Numbered from the stretch's first letter, positions 41,438 to 50,424 are shown. The stretch: DNA of 64,000 nucleotides from Microlunatus soli (GCF_900105385.1 NZ_LT629772.1:1984001-2048000), one strand, 5' to 3'. The notes: a model not told the origin generated them from the sequence alone. A program made the numbers and translations.

Positions 41438-42742
41438 ATGATGGCAGCAGTTCTCCCCCGCAGGTCAGTACTCGCCGGACTCGCCGGTCTCACCGGACTG
41501 GGCGCCCTCTCCGCAGTCGGACTCACCGGCTGCGGATCCCAGACCTCGATCTCCTCCGACCCCAAGGAGCTGGTGCTCTGGTACTGGGATCGGTCGGCCA
41601 ATCCGCGCTACCTCCGGCAGGCCGCGAAGGAGATCCCCGGAACCGATGGCGTCAGAGTCCGGGCCGACCTGGTCGGCGGGACCTTCGACACCAAGCTGCG
41701 CACCAGTCTGGCCGGTGACGCCTACATCCCCGATCTCACCTTCATCAACTCCAATGTGTCGATGTACTTCCCCAATCAGGAGATGTTCCTCGACCTCAAC
41801 GAGCTCGGCGCGCAGGACTACAAGCACCTGTACTTCGACTGGAAGTGGGAACTCGGGGTCACACCGACGAACCGGTTCTGCTTCTACCCGTTGGACACCG
41901 GACCCAGCGGATACTTCTACCGCAACGACATCTTCGCGAGGGCCGGCGTTGACGCCGATCCGGAGAGCGTCAGTGATCAGATCAAGACCTGGGACGGTTT
42001 CATCGAGCTCGGGCAGAAGGTGCAGAAGAACACCGGATCGTTCATGGTGGTCCAGGGTGCGACGATCTTCAAGCAGTACATCAACGCCAGTTCCGAACGC
42101 TACTTCGACAAGGCCGGCAAGCCGCTGTATCTGCGACCGGACAGCACCGTCCGCAAGGCCTGGGACGTCGCCGTCCGAGCGATCAAGTCCGGAATCTGCG
42201 GCAACCAGGCGATCGAGACCGATCAGAATGCGGCCTGGTCCAGCGGCAAGACGGCCGGTCACATCGAGGGCAACTGGTGGGCCCAGATCCTGGCCGACAC
42301 GGCCGCCGACACCAAGGGCAAATGGCGACTGGCATTCCAGCCGATCCGGCCCGGCAGCAGCGGCGGTTCGTTCGTCTGCCTCCCGCGCACCTGCAAGAAT
42401 CCCGAGGCGGCCTTCAGATTCATGACCTGGTTGACGTCGCCGGAACACCAGGCTCAGAGCTTCACCGAGATGCAACTGTTCCCGTCGACGGTCGATGCCT
42501 TCTCCAGCGACAAGATCAAGAGCGACAACAGCTTCTTCGGCGGCCAGGACCTGTTGGGTTTCTTCCAGAAGTGCGCCGAAGCCGTTCCGACCGCCTTCAT
42601 CAGCACCTACGAGACCCAGGCGGAGTATTTCACCGACGAGCTGATCAACGTCGAGAGTGCCGGCAAGGACCCCGAACAGGCGTGGGACGATGCCGTCGAC
42701 CTCACCCGCAAGGTGCTGCGCAAGCGGGGTGTCGAGATCTGA
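41438..42742 (+). CDS. Orphan sugar ABC transporter substrate-binding lipoprotein
   Basis: A 434-residue solute-binding protein with Arg-Arg, a hydrophobic run and the lipobox Leu-Thr-Gly-Cys. It is collinear with and mostly identical to the protein at 33394, including Tyr-Phe-Asp-Trp-Lys-Trp-Glu-Leu-Gly-Val and Tyr-Phe-Asp-Lys-Ala-Gly-Lys-Pro. No permease or ATPase gene adjoins it. It probably hands its ligand to the permeases at 34.7-36.6 kb, since both genes have the same operator. Start at ATG 41438, with a second ATG at 41441. Confidence 0.9.
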   Translation: MMAAVLPRRSVLAGLAGLTGLGALSAVGLTGCGSQTSISSDPKELVLWYWDRSANPRYLRQAAKEIPGTDGVRVRADLVGGTFDTKLRTSLAGDAYIPDLTFINSNVSMYFPNQEMFLDLNELGAQDYKHLYFDWKWELGVTPTNRFCFYPLDTGPSGYFYRNDIFARAGVDADPESVSDQIKTWDGFIELGQKVQKNTGSFMVVQGATIFKQYINASSERYFDKAGKPLYLRPDSTVRKAWDVAVRAIKSGICGNQAIETDQNAAWSSGKTAGHIEGNWWAQILADTAADTKGKWRLAFQPIRPGSSGGSFVCLPRTCKNPEAAFRFMTWLTSPEHQAQSFTEMQLFPSTVDAFSSDKIKSDNSFFGGQDLLGFFQKCAEAVPTAFISTYETQAEYFTDELINVESAGKDPEQAWDDAVDLTRKVLRKRGVEI

Positions 42743-42753
42743 CCACCCAATCC

Positions 42754-42816
42754 CGCTGACCCGTCAGTTTCTCCCCGACACGCGCGGCGTGTCGGGGAGA
42801 AACTGACGGGTCAGCG
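42754..42816. repeat. Perfect 29-bp inverted repeat (long hairpin), copy 2
   Basis: Arms at 42754-42782 and 42788-42816 pair perfectly with a five-base loop (CGCGG). The core matches the hairpin at 781-863, with TTTC/GAAA here against TTCC/GGAA there, so pairing is kept. Here it sits between two convergent genes, where it could terminate both. Confidence 0.9.
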
Positions 42817-42850
42817 GATTTGGGGGCTGGATGTTTCGGCGCCAGGTGTC

Positions 42851-43675
42851 TCATCGCTGCTGCTGTTCGCGAAACTGGGTCGGGCTGATTCCGACGTAGC
42901 CGGTGAAGGCACGACTGAAATAGCCGGGGTCGTCGTAACCGCAACGGTGCGCGATCTGCGAGACCCGGGCGTCGGAATCGGCCAGCATCGACTGGGCGAT
43001 CTCGATCCGGACCCCGAGGAGGTACGGCTTGGCAGCCAACCCGGTCTCGGAGCGGATCGCGCGCCGCAACTCGGCGCCCGTCACGCCGAGCCGCGCAGCG
43101 ATCTGATCGACCGTCAGCGGTGACGTCGCCAGATCCCGCGCCCGATCGACCAGTTGATGATCATCGGCCCGCTGCGGTGAGGGCCCGGAACCCGAGGTCG
43201 CCAAGATCATCTCCTGCAGGGTCACTGCGATCGCTGCTTCGGACAACGCCGACCGCTGCTCGGCCAGGGTCCGGATCCTGGCAAATCCGTCGAGCAACGC
43301 GCGGGTGCCGGCCGTACGACGCAGCGGGCTCTCGGCGGTGATCAGCCCGACCCGCAGGAATACGTCGACGGCCGGTCCGTCGAAGAGCAACCAGCGCTCC
43401 CGCCAGCCGCGTTCATCGGGGCCGTAACTGTGCCGGATCCCGGGGAGCAGCCAGAACAACGATCCCGGCATCACGCCATGCTGCTCGCCAGCCGAGACCA
43501 ACGTCCCGGCGCCGCTCTCGATATGAACCAGGGCATAGTGCTCGAGGACCCGGTCGACCACCGGGGCGGGGTGCCCGTCCTGCAGGCCGACGCCGAGACA
43601 ACGCAACCCCAGCCCGTCCAGCGCGGGAGACCTGCCGAAATAGGCCGACCACCGTGTCGTCTGCTCCGATGCCAC
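42851..43675 (-). CDS. AraC-family transcriptional regulator
   Basis: A 274-residue regulator with an N-terminal cupin-like ligand domain (Gly-Ala-Gly-Thr-Leu-Val; Pro-Gly-Ile-Arg-His-Ser-Tyr) and two C-terminal HTH motifs: Leu-Thr-Val-Asp-Gln-Ile-Ala-Ala-Arg-Leu-Gly-Val and Ile-Ala-His-Arg-Cys-Gly-Tyr-Asp-Asp-Pro-Gly-Tyr-Phe-Ser-Arg-Ala-Phe. Such proteins usually sense sugars. It ends facing the orphan binding protein and may control a sugar gene elsewhere. Confidence 0.9.
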   Translation of the reverse strand: MASEQTTRWSAYFGRSPALDGLGLRCLGVGLQDGHPAPVVDRVLEHYALVHIESGAGTLVSAGEQHGVMPGSLFWLLPGIRHSYGPDERGWRERWLLFDGPAVDVFLRVGLITAESPLRRTAGTRALLDGFARIRTLAEQRSALSEAAIAVTLQEMILATSGSGPSPQRADDHQLVDRARDLATSPLTVDQIAARLGVTGAELRRAIRSETGLAAKPYLLGVRIEIAQSMLADSDARVSQIAHRCGYDDPGYFSRAFTGYVGISPTQFREQQQR

Positions 43676-43891
43676 CCGCTGAGTCTGCCATCACCGTTTC
43701 GCGGTCGGTGGCAGCACCGGCGTCGAGATCGACGAATGATGGTCGACAGCGCAGATTTGATTACCCGGGTCGCCTGCGACCGGAGTTTGGGCTCCGCGTC
43801 CGTCGTGCGGCCGAGTCGGCCCGCCGGTTGACCGGAGCGGACAGATCTTCCGGCCGGTGGTCGGCCTCCGGACCGCGTCGCGGGGCGTCCG

Positions 43892-44392
43892 CTACCGGGC
43901 CCGCTCCTGCATGTACTCGTCGATGGTTCGGAAGACGACGTCGGATCCGCCGTCCCATGCGGGTACGGGATCCGGCTGACCGGGTGAGGGCTGATACAGC
44001 CACCACAGATTGTCCCAGCGGTCTCGCATGCGTGCCAGCGTGACTTCTCCGTAGAAGGGCGTCGGCGGTGTCACGACTGTCGTCCCATGGTCAGCGGCGG
44101 CATCGAGGATCGCGCTGACGTCGGAAACCCAGAGCTGGAACAGGCCCGGGCGGGTTACCCACCCCCGCTGGGGATCGGACAGCATCAGCAGCGAGTCGCC
44201 GAACTCCAACTCGGCGTGGATGAGGGTACCCGTAGGCGTCGCCGTGCGGGCTGCGGTGACTTCGCGGGCGCTGAATACCGCCACAGCGAAATCGATAAAA
44301 CCCGCAGCGTCCTCAATCACCACGAACGGATTCAAGCTCGAGCCTCGACCGTTGAACGCGGTACGCGGCAGCACGCTCCCAGAATTGACCAT
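43892..44392 (-). CDS. VOC/glyoxalase-fold (PhnB-like) protein
   Basis: A 166-residue protein with two beta-alpha-beta-beta-beta units. Asn-Pro-Phe-Val-Val-Ile-Glu-Asp-Ala near residue 22, Ile-His-Ala-Glu-Leu near 60, and Asp-Arg-Trp-Asp-Asn-Leu-Trp-Trp near 127 are typical of the PhnB-like branch. The usual second-half Gly-His is changed here, so metal binding is uncertain. Members range from resistance to dioxygenase-like proteins; no substrate is indicated. Confidence 0.8.
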   Translation of the reverse strand: MVNSGSVLPRTAFNGRGSSLNPFVVIEDAAGFIDFAVAVFSAREVTAARTATPTGTLIHAELEFGDSLLMLSDPQRGWVTRPGLFQLWVSDVSAILDAAADHGTTVVTPPTPFYGEVTLARMRDRWDNLWWLYQPSPGQPDPVPAWDGGSDVVFRTIDEYMQERAR

Positions 44393-44546
44393 GTCGCGAT
44401 GGTCTCATCGGCGTCCGACAAGGGCCCGGTGATCGGTCCGACCGACCCGCGCACCGCCTCCCGGCTAGGGGCGTGGCGTCGCCGCCCTGCGCGATCGGTC
44501 CACGGCCGGCGGTGACCTGTTCCCTGGCCGGCGTCAGGATCCGGTC

Positions 44547-44579
44547 GCCGTGATCATCACGGGTAGCAATGATCACGGC
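44547..44579. promoter_or_regulatory. 11-bp inverted repeat in the 44393-44727 gap
   Basis: GCCGTGATCAT at 44547-44557 is repeated inverted as ATGATCACGGC at 44569-44579 with an 11-base spacer. It lies in the region between the divergent VOC and phosphatase genes. It might be an operator or a hairpin. I see no gene in the rest of this 335-base gap; a possible TAGCCT -10 for the next gene is at 44715. Confidence 0.45.
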
Positions 44580-44727
44580 CATGATGATCGGTACCCGGCC
44601 AGCGCTTCGTCCGGTCTGCACACCGGCAACGCTGGTGCCAACACAGGCATTGCGGTTCTCCGCACACTTCACACGGCTGGTCCAAACCGCACTCACAGAC
44701 GCTGTTTGCGCTTGTAGCCTGACAGCC

Positions 44728-45162
44728 ATGGCTTCGACCTGGGACGCGTCAATGGCTGGCATCCTCCAGTTGCCCTCCGGTCGTCTCGTTCGAGGACGTG
44801 GCCTGCGGAGACCACACCCTCCCGGCGCGACGCCCGAATTCGGCCTGTACCTCCTCGGCAAACCAGCGGCGCCCATGCCATGGGAAACCCGATGGCTGCG
44901 CTGGCCGGACTTCCGACTACCAACCGATCCCGACCGTGCCCGCGAACTGCTCCACGAAGTCTGGAACCGGTCAAGCCACGAACGCGTCGAGATCGCGTGC
45001 CACGGCGGCCACGGCCGAACCGGAACCGCCCTCGCCTGCCTCGCCGTGCTGGACGGCGTTTCCGCTGCCGACGCCGTCACCTACGTCCGGGACCGCTACC
45101 ATCCACGCGCGGTCGAAACGCCGTGGCAACGGCGCTACGTCGCACGGTTCGGCCGGCGTTGA
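44728..45162 (+). CDS. Small protein tyrosine phosphatase-like protein
   Basis: A 144-residue protein. The P-loop Cys-His-Gly-Gly-His-Gly-Arg-Thr-Gly fits the CX5R(S/T) signature, with Cys91 as nucleophile and Arg97 for phosphate binding. Asp-Phe near Trp-Pro-Asp-Phe-Arg (about residue 55) could be the general acid. It is compact, like cyclin-type or archaeal-like phosphatases. TAGCCT lies seven bases before the ATG, so the mRNA may be leaderless. The target is unknown. Confidence 0.82.
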   Translation: MASTWDASMAGILQLPSGRLVRGRGLRRPHPPGATPEFGLYLLGKPAAPMPWETRWLRWPDFRLPTDPDRARELLHEVWNRSSHERVEIACHGGHGRTGTALACLAVLDGVSAADAVTYVRDRYHPRAVETPWQRRYVARFGRR

Positions 45163-45202
45163 ACACATCGGTCGGAAACTGGACACGGCCGGCTCTGGGA
45201 GT

Positions 45203-45349
45203 GCGCCGAACAATTGGCTCGTCGCGAGCGCCGCGATGTGCGTGCACAGGCACGTCGCGGGAGCGAAGGCGGGCCGGGGCCCGTCGAGCGAGCGCGGCGC
45301 CGCCTAGGTGCGTGCAGCGTGGCGCGCAGCAGAGCGAATTGTTCAGCGC
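45203..45349. repeat. Palindromic element, class A-like copy 3
   Basis: The ends (GCGCCGAACAATTGGCTC and GAGCGAATTGTTCAGCGC) pair with two or three mismatches. Inside are GCGAGCG, GTGCA, GGCA, CGTCGAGCG, GGCGCCGCC, GGTGC and CGCGCAGCAG in the same order as in the class A core, more diverged than copies 1 and 2. It follows the phosphatase gene. Confidence 0.6.
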
Positions 45350-45353
45350 CCTC

Positions 45354-45519
45354 CTCGTGTGGTGAGTCGTTGATGTGATGCCTTATTCGGACGGCTGAAG
45401 TGGTGAGCTGCAAGGCGGAGGAGGTGCGCATGCCGGGTGCATGCAATCCGACGACAACGCAGCAGATTGCCGTTTCAGTCGTTCGAATAAGGAGCCGGAT
45501 CAACGACTCACCACACGAG
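45354..45519. repeat. Palindromic element, class B copy 1
   Basis: Perfect 21-bp outer arms lie at 45354-45374 and 45499-45519, then CCTTATTCG/CGAATAAGG inside. The interior holds a 45-base block starting GGCTGAAGTGGTGAGCTGC that is identical to the copy at 63.3-63.5 kb, but the outer arms are quite different. The remaining sequence to 45775 shows no recognisable feature. Confidence 0.75.
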
Positions 45520-45775
45520 CTGGCGATCACGCGAAGCGATCCGTCCGCTGACCGAGTGAGTCTCGCGAGTTCTGGCGACCCTGAGATCGATCACCGGGCC
45601 GAGCACCGAGATTCGCCGGCTTGTCAGCCTGCGGCGCTCCCGCGGGAACGCCTCGAGCACCAGTCAGCCGACCGCGATGATGATCAGTCGGGGGCTCAAC
45701 GACCTTCCCAAAAGTCCAGTTGTTGCGCCGATTTCTCCATGGCTAGACCGCCATCGTCTCGGCGACGCTGTCGTC

Positions 45776-46642
45776 ATGACCACCACGACACGGCCGGCCG
45801 CGCTCACGTCCAACGGCTATCGGCTCGACCCGAAACGCTGGGGCGAACTGCGGCCGGTCCCGGACGCCGAGCGTTCCGATCGCGGCGCGCTCTGGCGCCG
45901 CCTGCAGCGCGACGGCTATCTGTTCCTGCCTGGCCTGCTGGATCGCGACGAGGTGCTCGCCTTTCGCCGCTACTTCTTCACCGCACTCCTCGAAGCCGGC
46001 GTCACCGACCCGTCCGCGGAGCCGGTGATCGGCCGGGACAGCGGCCGACCGGTCGATCGGCGCCGGCTACGGGCTGCACTGTTCGACACCGTGGTCCCCG
46101 GTCCGGAATACGAGGCGTTCTGCACCCAGCCGGCCTTGTGGGACTGGTTCGGCTGGATGTTCGACGACGAGATCTTCCTGCACAAGCGACGGATCCTGCG
46201 GCACACCCGGCCAGGGGAGATGGGGATCGGGACTGCGACCCAGGCGCATTACGACCTGGTCTATCTCCGGGAGGGCACCGATCGGCTGCTGTCGGCCTGG
46301 ATTCCGCTCGGCGACATCCCGATCGAACGCGGTCCGCTGATCTACCTCGAAGGCACCCACGTGGACTACCTCGGCGCGGAGCAACGCGGTGAGGCGCTAC
46401 CGGCGGTCAGCATGACCGCCGACCTGCCCGCCCTGGCGCAGCAGAAGGACCGGCGGTGGCTCGGCACCGACTTCCGGGCCGGTGACGTGATGATCCATTC
46501 GCCCTACATGGTGCATGCCTCGCTCGACAACGCCGATCCCGACGGCATCCTGCGGCTGTCCACCGACATCCGCTATCAGCGCCGCGGCGACCCGATCGAC
46601 TGGCGCTGGCAGAACTACTGGCACGACCGCGACGGACTCTGA
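45776..46642 (+). CDS. Phytanoyl-CoA dioxygenase (PhyH)-family protein
   Basis: A 288-residue Fe(II)/2-oxoglutarate oxygenase. The metal triad is His158-x-Asp160 (His-Tyr-Asp) and distal His247 (Val-His-Ala-Ser). Arg-Leu-Ser near residue 261 is the likely 2-oxoglutarate contact. The N-terminal Asp-Gly-Tyr-Leu-Phe-Leu-Pro-Gly-Leu-Leu is the family opening. Members hydroxylate natural products or small acids. ATG 45776 is favoured over longer frames. The gene stands alone; its downstream hairpin is split by an IS481 copy. Confidence 0.88.
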   Translation: MTTTTRPAALTSNGYRLDPKRWGELRPVPDAERSDRGALWRRLQRDGYLFLPGLLDRDEVLAFRRYFFTALLEAGVTDPSAEPVIGRDSGRPVDRRRLRAALFDTVVPGPEYEAFCTQPALWDWFGWMFDDEIFLHKRRILRHTRPGEMGIGTATQAHYDLVYLREGTDRLLSAWIPLGDIPIERGPLIYLEGTHVDYLGAEQRGEALPAVSMTADLPALAQQKDRRWLGTDFRAGDVMIHSPYMVHASLDNADPDGILRLSTDIRYQRRGDPIDWRWQNYWHDRDGL

Positions 46643-46720
46643 CTGCTCCGCATCTCTCAGCGGCAGTCGGGAACGACAGTTTTGTAGCGCCAGAATCACC
46701 GGCCCCGACTGGAGCACGCC

Positions 46721-48167
46721 TGTGATGTCTCAGGACATCGGTGACAGTTCTGTGTCAGGACATCGGTGACGGTTGGTGTGTCAGGACATCGGTGACGGTT
46801 TGGGTGGTCGTCCGCGGGGTCGGCCGTTGCCGACGTATCGGGTTCCGGGTTCGGGGAGGGCGTGTTCGATGATCAGTTCCCCGGTTTCCGTGTTGTAGAA
46901 GCCGATGGTTTCGGTGTCGTGGATGACTTCGAGGTATTCGCCGGTGTGGCGGGTGCCGATCTGGTAGGCGATGCGGTGGACCAGGACTTTCCCGCCGGGT
47001 CGGACCTTCAGCAGGTGGTTGCCGGGTGTGGTCTGCCAGCTGGCCGGGGCTGGCGGGGTCGGGTCGGGAGCTGAAGCGCCGGGGGTGACGGCTGGGTGTT
47101 GGGGTGGCTGTGGTCGGGGCGGTTCGGCCTTCGCGGTGGCTCCCCATGCTTGGTGCGGTGTGACCCGGCCCGGGAGTCCTTGGTGCGGGCGTTGAGTGTT
47201 GTAGATGATGTCGAAGGCGTCGACTTGAGCTTGGAGTTGGTCCAGGGTGTCGGCCAGCGGTTGGTGATCGAGCCAGCGGAACAGGGTCTGATGGAATCGT
47301 TCGTTCTTGCCCTGGGTGGTCGGCGAGTAGGGCTTTCCGGTGATTGCTTCAACACCGAGACTGGCAAGGTAGGTGGTGAGTTGCCCCGACCAGCCGCGTC
47401 GAGTCGGGTTGAGCGCTAATCCGTTGTCTGACAGCAAGCGTTGCGGAACTCCGTGCGTGGTGATTGCTTTCTTCACCACCGCGACTGCGGCATCACCGGT
47501 CTCGCTCCAGGCCACGTGTGAGGTCAACGCGTAGCGGGAATGATCATCGAGGAGTTGGAAGATCACACACTTGCGTCCGCGGGTCAGGACGTACTCGGTG
47601 GCGTCGATCTGCCAGCACGCGTTCGGGGCTGGGTAGACGAACCGGCGCCAGGCCGCCCGGGGCCGCTTCTTCGGCTCGACACGGGCAACGCCGGCTTCGC
47701 GGAAGATCCGCGCTAACGATGCCGGCGAGGGGACCGGCACCATCCCCAGAGTCTGCATCTTGTCGTGCACGCTGATCGGTCCGTGGTCCAGACCCGAAGA
47801 CTCCAACGCCGCCCGCACCCCGATCGCCTGCTTCTTCACAGCCTCGGTCAGCTGAGACAGGCTGCGCTGAGGTCGTCGACTCCGAGGCTCCAACGCGGCC
47901 GCCGCGCCGTCCTGCCGCACCCGGGCACGGATCGCATAGAACGCCTTCCGAGAGATGGCGTGCTCGGCACAAAACGTCGACACCGCGCCACGCGGCGCAT
48001 CCTCAGGCCATTGCGTGATCGCAAGTCGGATACGTGGATCAACGGGAACATTCTTCACTGGCCCCAACAGACCAGCCAACCACCCACAGAAGTGTCACCA
48101 CCAACAACCCCCGGAGTGTCACCGATGTCCTGATACAGAACTGTCACCGATGTCCTGCGAGATAACA
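46721..48167. mobile_element. IS481-family insertion sequence with 15-bp target duplication
   Basis: The element is 1447 bases long. CGACTGGAGCACGCC stands directly outside both ends (46706-46720 and 48168-48182), within the IS481 target-duplication range. The ends are inverted repeats of about 50 bases (TGTGATGTCTC / TGTTATCTCGC outermost), each containing tandem copies of CAGGACATCGGTGAC: three at the left and two at the right. The transposase gene fills the interior. The element lies in the loop of a hairpin with arms AGTTTTGTAGCGC at 46678-46690 and 48199-48211. Confidence 0.9.
46781..48079 (-). CDS. IS481-family transposase
   Basis: A 432-residue DDE transposase. It has an N-terminal HTH (Ser-Arg-Lys-Ala-Phe-Tyr-Ala-Ile-Arg) and an integrase core: Trp-Gln-Ile-Asp-Ala-Thr-Glu-Tyr (first Asp), Leu-Leu-Ser-Asp-Asn-Gly (second Asp), and Gln-Gly-Lys-Asn-Glu-Arg-Phe-His-Gln-Thr-Leu (Glu), then Tyr-Asn-Thr-Gln-Arg-Pro-His-Gln. 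The Pro/Ala-rich C-terminal extension is longer than usual. The frame is intact, so the copy may be active. Confidence 0.93.
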   Translation of the reverse strand: MAGLLGPVKNVPVDPRIRLAITQWPEDAPRGAVSTFCAEHAISRKAFYAIRARVRQDGAAAALEPRSRRPQRSLSQLTEAVKKQAIGVRAALESSGLDHGPISVHDKMQTLGMVPVPSPASLARIFREAGVARVEPKKRPRAAWRRFVYPAPNACWQIDATEYVLTRGRKCVIFQLLDDHSRYALTSHVAWSETGDAAVAVVKKAITTHGVPQRLLSDNGLALNPTRRGWSGQLTTYLASLGVEAITGKPYSPTTQGKNERFHQTLFRWLDHQPLADTLDQLQAQVDAFDIIYNTQRPHQGLPGRVTPHQAWGATAKAEPPRPQPPQHPAVTPGASAPDPTPPAPASWQTTPGNHLLKVRPGGKVLVHRIAYQIGTRHTGEYLEVIHDTETIGFYNTETGELIIEHALPEPGTRYVGNGRPRGRPPKPSPMS

Positions 48168-48226
48168 CGACTGGAGCACGCCGGGGCCACGCGATCCAGC
48201 GCTACAAAACTATCGCCGCACGGGGG

Positions 48227-50422
48227 TCAGGCCGGGTTCGCCGATTCCGCTGCGGCAGCGGTGGCTGTCAGGTGGCCGGCCACCGTCTGACTGAGCTCGT
48301 TCTCGACCCGACGGAGCTGCTCGATCCGGGCTTCGATCTCGCGACGCTTGGCTTCGGCGTCGGCCAAGGTCTGGTCGGCGTCGAGCTGAGCCTGACGGGC
48401 GACCCGATCGGCGGTCTGCTGGCTGTCCACCAACAGTGCGTGCTCGTAGCGACGCAGGTCATCGCTGCGCTCCGGGTCGACCGGTACGTTGTCGGCCCCG
48501 GCAGACTCCGTCTGCAGACTGCTCCTGATGTCCTGCAACTGTCGGTGGAACCCGCCCATCACCGCGTCCACCCGATGGCCGAGATCATCCAGCTGGGCGA
48601 CCGCGGCGGCCCTGGCCGCATCGCGGGCCTGTTCACCGTCGCGGACCTGCTGCCGAGCCGCGGTCAGCACGTCCAACGCAGCCACCGTCGTCAGCTCACC
48701 GGGGTCGTCTGCCGTCCCGACCAGCACCGGATCGGCGGAGGAGATCGATCCGGTCGCCGGCTCCGAGCCGACGGCGGACCGGGTCAGGACACGATCATCG
48801 GCATCCTCCGACGCAGTGGGGGCCGGTAGTTGCGCGGTCGCCGCGGTGTCCGGTTCCGATCCGGATCCTTCGATGCTGGTGGCCAGTGCCTTCTCCCTGA
48901 CGAAGAGCACCAGGATCAGGGCGACTCCGAGCAGCGGGGCCAGGTACAGGAAGATCGGCGTCAGCGCGTCGTTGTAGGCCCCGACGATGATGTCCTGGAT
49001 CTGCTGCGGCAAGTGCTGGACCAATTCCGGTGTCAGCGAGTTGGCGTCGGCGCCGCCGGCTCCCTGGGTAGCCGCGGCCGGCAGTCGTTCCCCGAGCAGG
49101 GTGGTCAGTCGGCTGGTGAAGATGCTGCCGACAACCGCTGATCCGAGCGAGGCGCCGATCTGGCGGAAGAAGTTGTTGGCAGCGGTCGCCGTGCCGACTT
49201 CCCTTGCCGGGAAGGTGTTCTGGACGATCAGGATCAGATTCTGCATACCGACCCCGATGCCCGCGCCGAGCACGAACAGATAGCCCATCAGCACCCAGGT
49301 GGCGGTGTCGGTGGTCAGCGTGGAGAGCAGCAGCACGCCGCCGGCAGTGACGATCATGCTGGCGATCGGCGCCCACTTGTAGCGCCCGGTACGGCTGACG
49401 ATCTGACCGGAGATGATCGAAGTGATCAGCAGTCCGGCGACCATCGGGATCAGCATCAGCCCGGAGACCGTGGCACTGACACCGGTCGACATCTGCAGGT
49501 AGGTCGGCATGTAGCCGATGGCGCCGAACATCGCAATCGCGATGATCAGACCGGCGACCGTGGTCAGGTTGAAGTTGCGCTGCTTGAACAGGTGCAGCGG
49601 GATGATCGGTTCCTTCGCGCGGTGCTCGGCGAGCACGAACAGCGCGCCGAAGACCGCGGTCAGACCGAACAGGCCGATGATCTGGACCGAGTCCCAGTCG
49701 TAGGTGTTGCCGCCCCAGGAGGTGGCCAGGATCAGCGAGCTGACCGCGACCGCCATCGTCAGGATGCCCCAGACGTCGATCGTCGGACGTTGTTGATCAT
49801 GCTTGGGGAGCTTCAGGAAGAACAGCGCCGACAGGATCGCGACCGCACCCAGCGGAATGTTCAGCCAGAAGCCGACCCGCCAGGACAGGCTCTCGGTGAA
49901 CCAGCCGCCGAGCAGCGGGCCGACGACCGAGGACAGCCCGAAGACTGCGCCCATCACACCCATATAGCGGCCCCGTTGCCGGGCCGGGACGACGTCGGCG
50001 ATGATCGCCTGCGCCAGCAGCATCAGACCGCCGCCGCCGATCCCCTGGATCGCCCGGCCGATGATCAACATCGTCATGTCCTGAGACACGGCGCCGATCA
50101 GCGAGCCGGCGACGAAGATGCTCAATGCCCCGAGCAGCAAGGGTTTCCTGCCGATCAGGTCACCCAGCTTGCCGTAGATCGGCATCATGATCGTCGAGGC
50201 CAGGAGGTACGCCGTCGTCACCCAGAGCCTCTGGTCGACGCCGTGCAGATCGCCGACGATGGTCGGCAGTGCGGTGCTGAAGATGGTCTGGTCCAGTGCC
50301 GCCAGGAACATGGCGACGAGCAGGCCGGCGAAGATCGGCACCAGGCGCCGGCCGGACACTTCGCGGGAGGTGTCCGGAGCTGGCACCGGCCGCGGTGCGG
50401 CGATGGTTTCGGTAGTAGTCAC
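48227..50422 (-). CDS. DHA2 (EmrB/QacA-type) MFS efflux transporter with C-terminal coiled coil
   Basis: A 731-residue drug:H+ antiporter-like protein with 14 hydrophobic segments to about residue 520. Family motifs are Leu-Asp-Gln-Thr-Ile-Phe-Ser-Thr-Ala-Leu-Pro in helix 1, Gly-Lys-Leu-Gly-Asp-Leu-Ile-Gly-Arg-Lys in the first loop and Gly-Pro-Leu-Leu-Gly-Gly in helix 5. Some 200 extra residues follow, beginning acidic and Thr/Ser-rich and ending in a long Ala/Glu/Gln/Arg-rich coiled coil. That tail is unusual for the family. The GTG at 50422 starts directly before the TetR regulator stop, so the two form an operon. Confidence 0.9.
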   Translation of the reverse strand: MTTTETIAAPRPVPAPDTSREVSGRRLVPIFAGLLVAMFLAALDQTIFSTALPTIVGDLHGVDQRLWVTTAYLLASTIMMPIYGKLGDLIGRKPLLLGALSIFVAGSLIGAVSQDMTMLIIGRAIQGIGGGGLMLLAQAIIADVVPARQRGRYMGVMGAVFGLSSVVGPLLGGWFTESLSWRVGFWLNIPLGAVAILSALFFLKLPKHDQQRPTIDVWGILTMAVAVSSLILATSWGGNTYDWDSVQIIGLFGLTAVFGALFVLAEHRAKEPIIPLHLFKQRNFNLTTVAGLIIAIAMFGAIGYMPTYLQMSTGVSATVSGLMLIPMVAGLLITSIISGQIVSRTGRYKWAPIASMIVTAGGVLLLSTLTTDTATWVLMGYLFVLGAGIGVGMQNLILIVQNTFPAREVGTATAANNFFRQIGASLGSAVVGSIFTSRLTTLLGERLPAAATQGAGGADANSLTPELVQHLPQQIQDIIVGAYNDALTPIFLYLAPLLGVALILVLFVREKALATSIEGSGSEPDTAATAQLPAPTASEDADDRVLTRSAVGSEPATGSISSADPVLVGTADDPGELTTVAALDVLTAARQQVRDGEQARDAARAAAVAQLDDLGHRVDAVMGGFHRQLQDIRSSLQTESAGADNVPVDPERSDDLRRYEHALLVDSQQTADRVARQAQLDADQTLADAEAKRREIEARIEQLRRVENELSQTVAGHLTATAAAAESANPA

Positions 50423-50424
50423 AG

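Noticed and set aside
45421-46392. A plus-strand frame through the class B element into the dioxygenase gene, opening with GGAGG then ATG in the conserved core
   Set aside because: The core's GGAGGAGGTGCGCATG looks like a start, but the frame diverges completely between the two copies after the core and runs out of frame over the dioxygenase gene.
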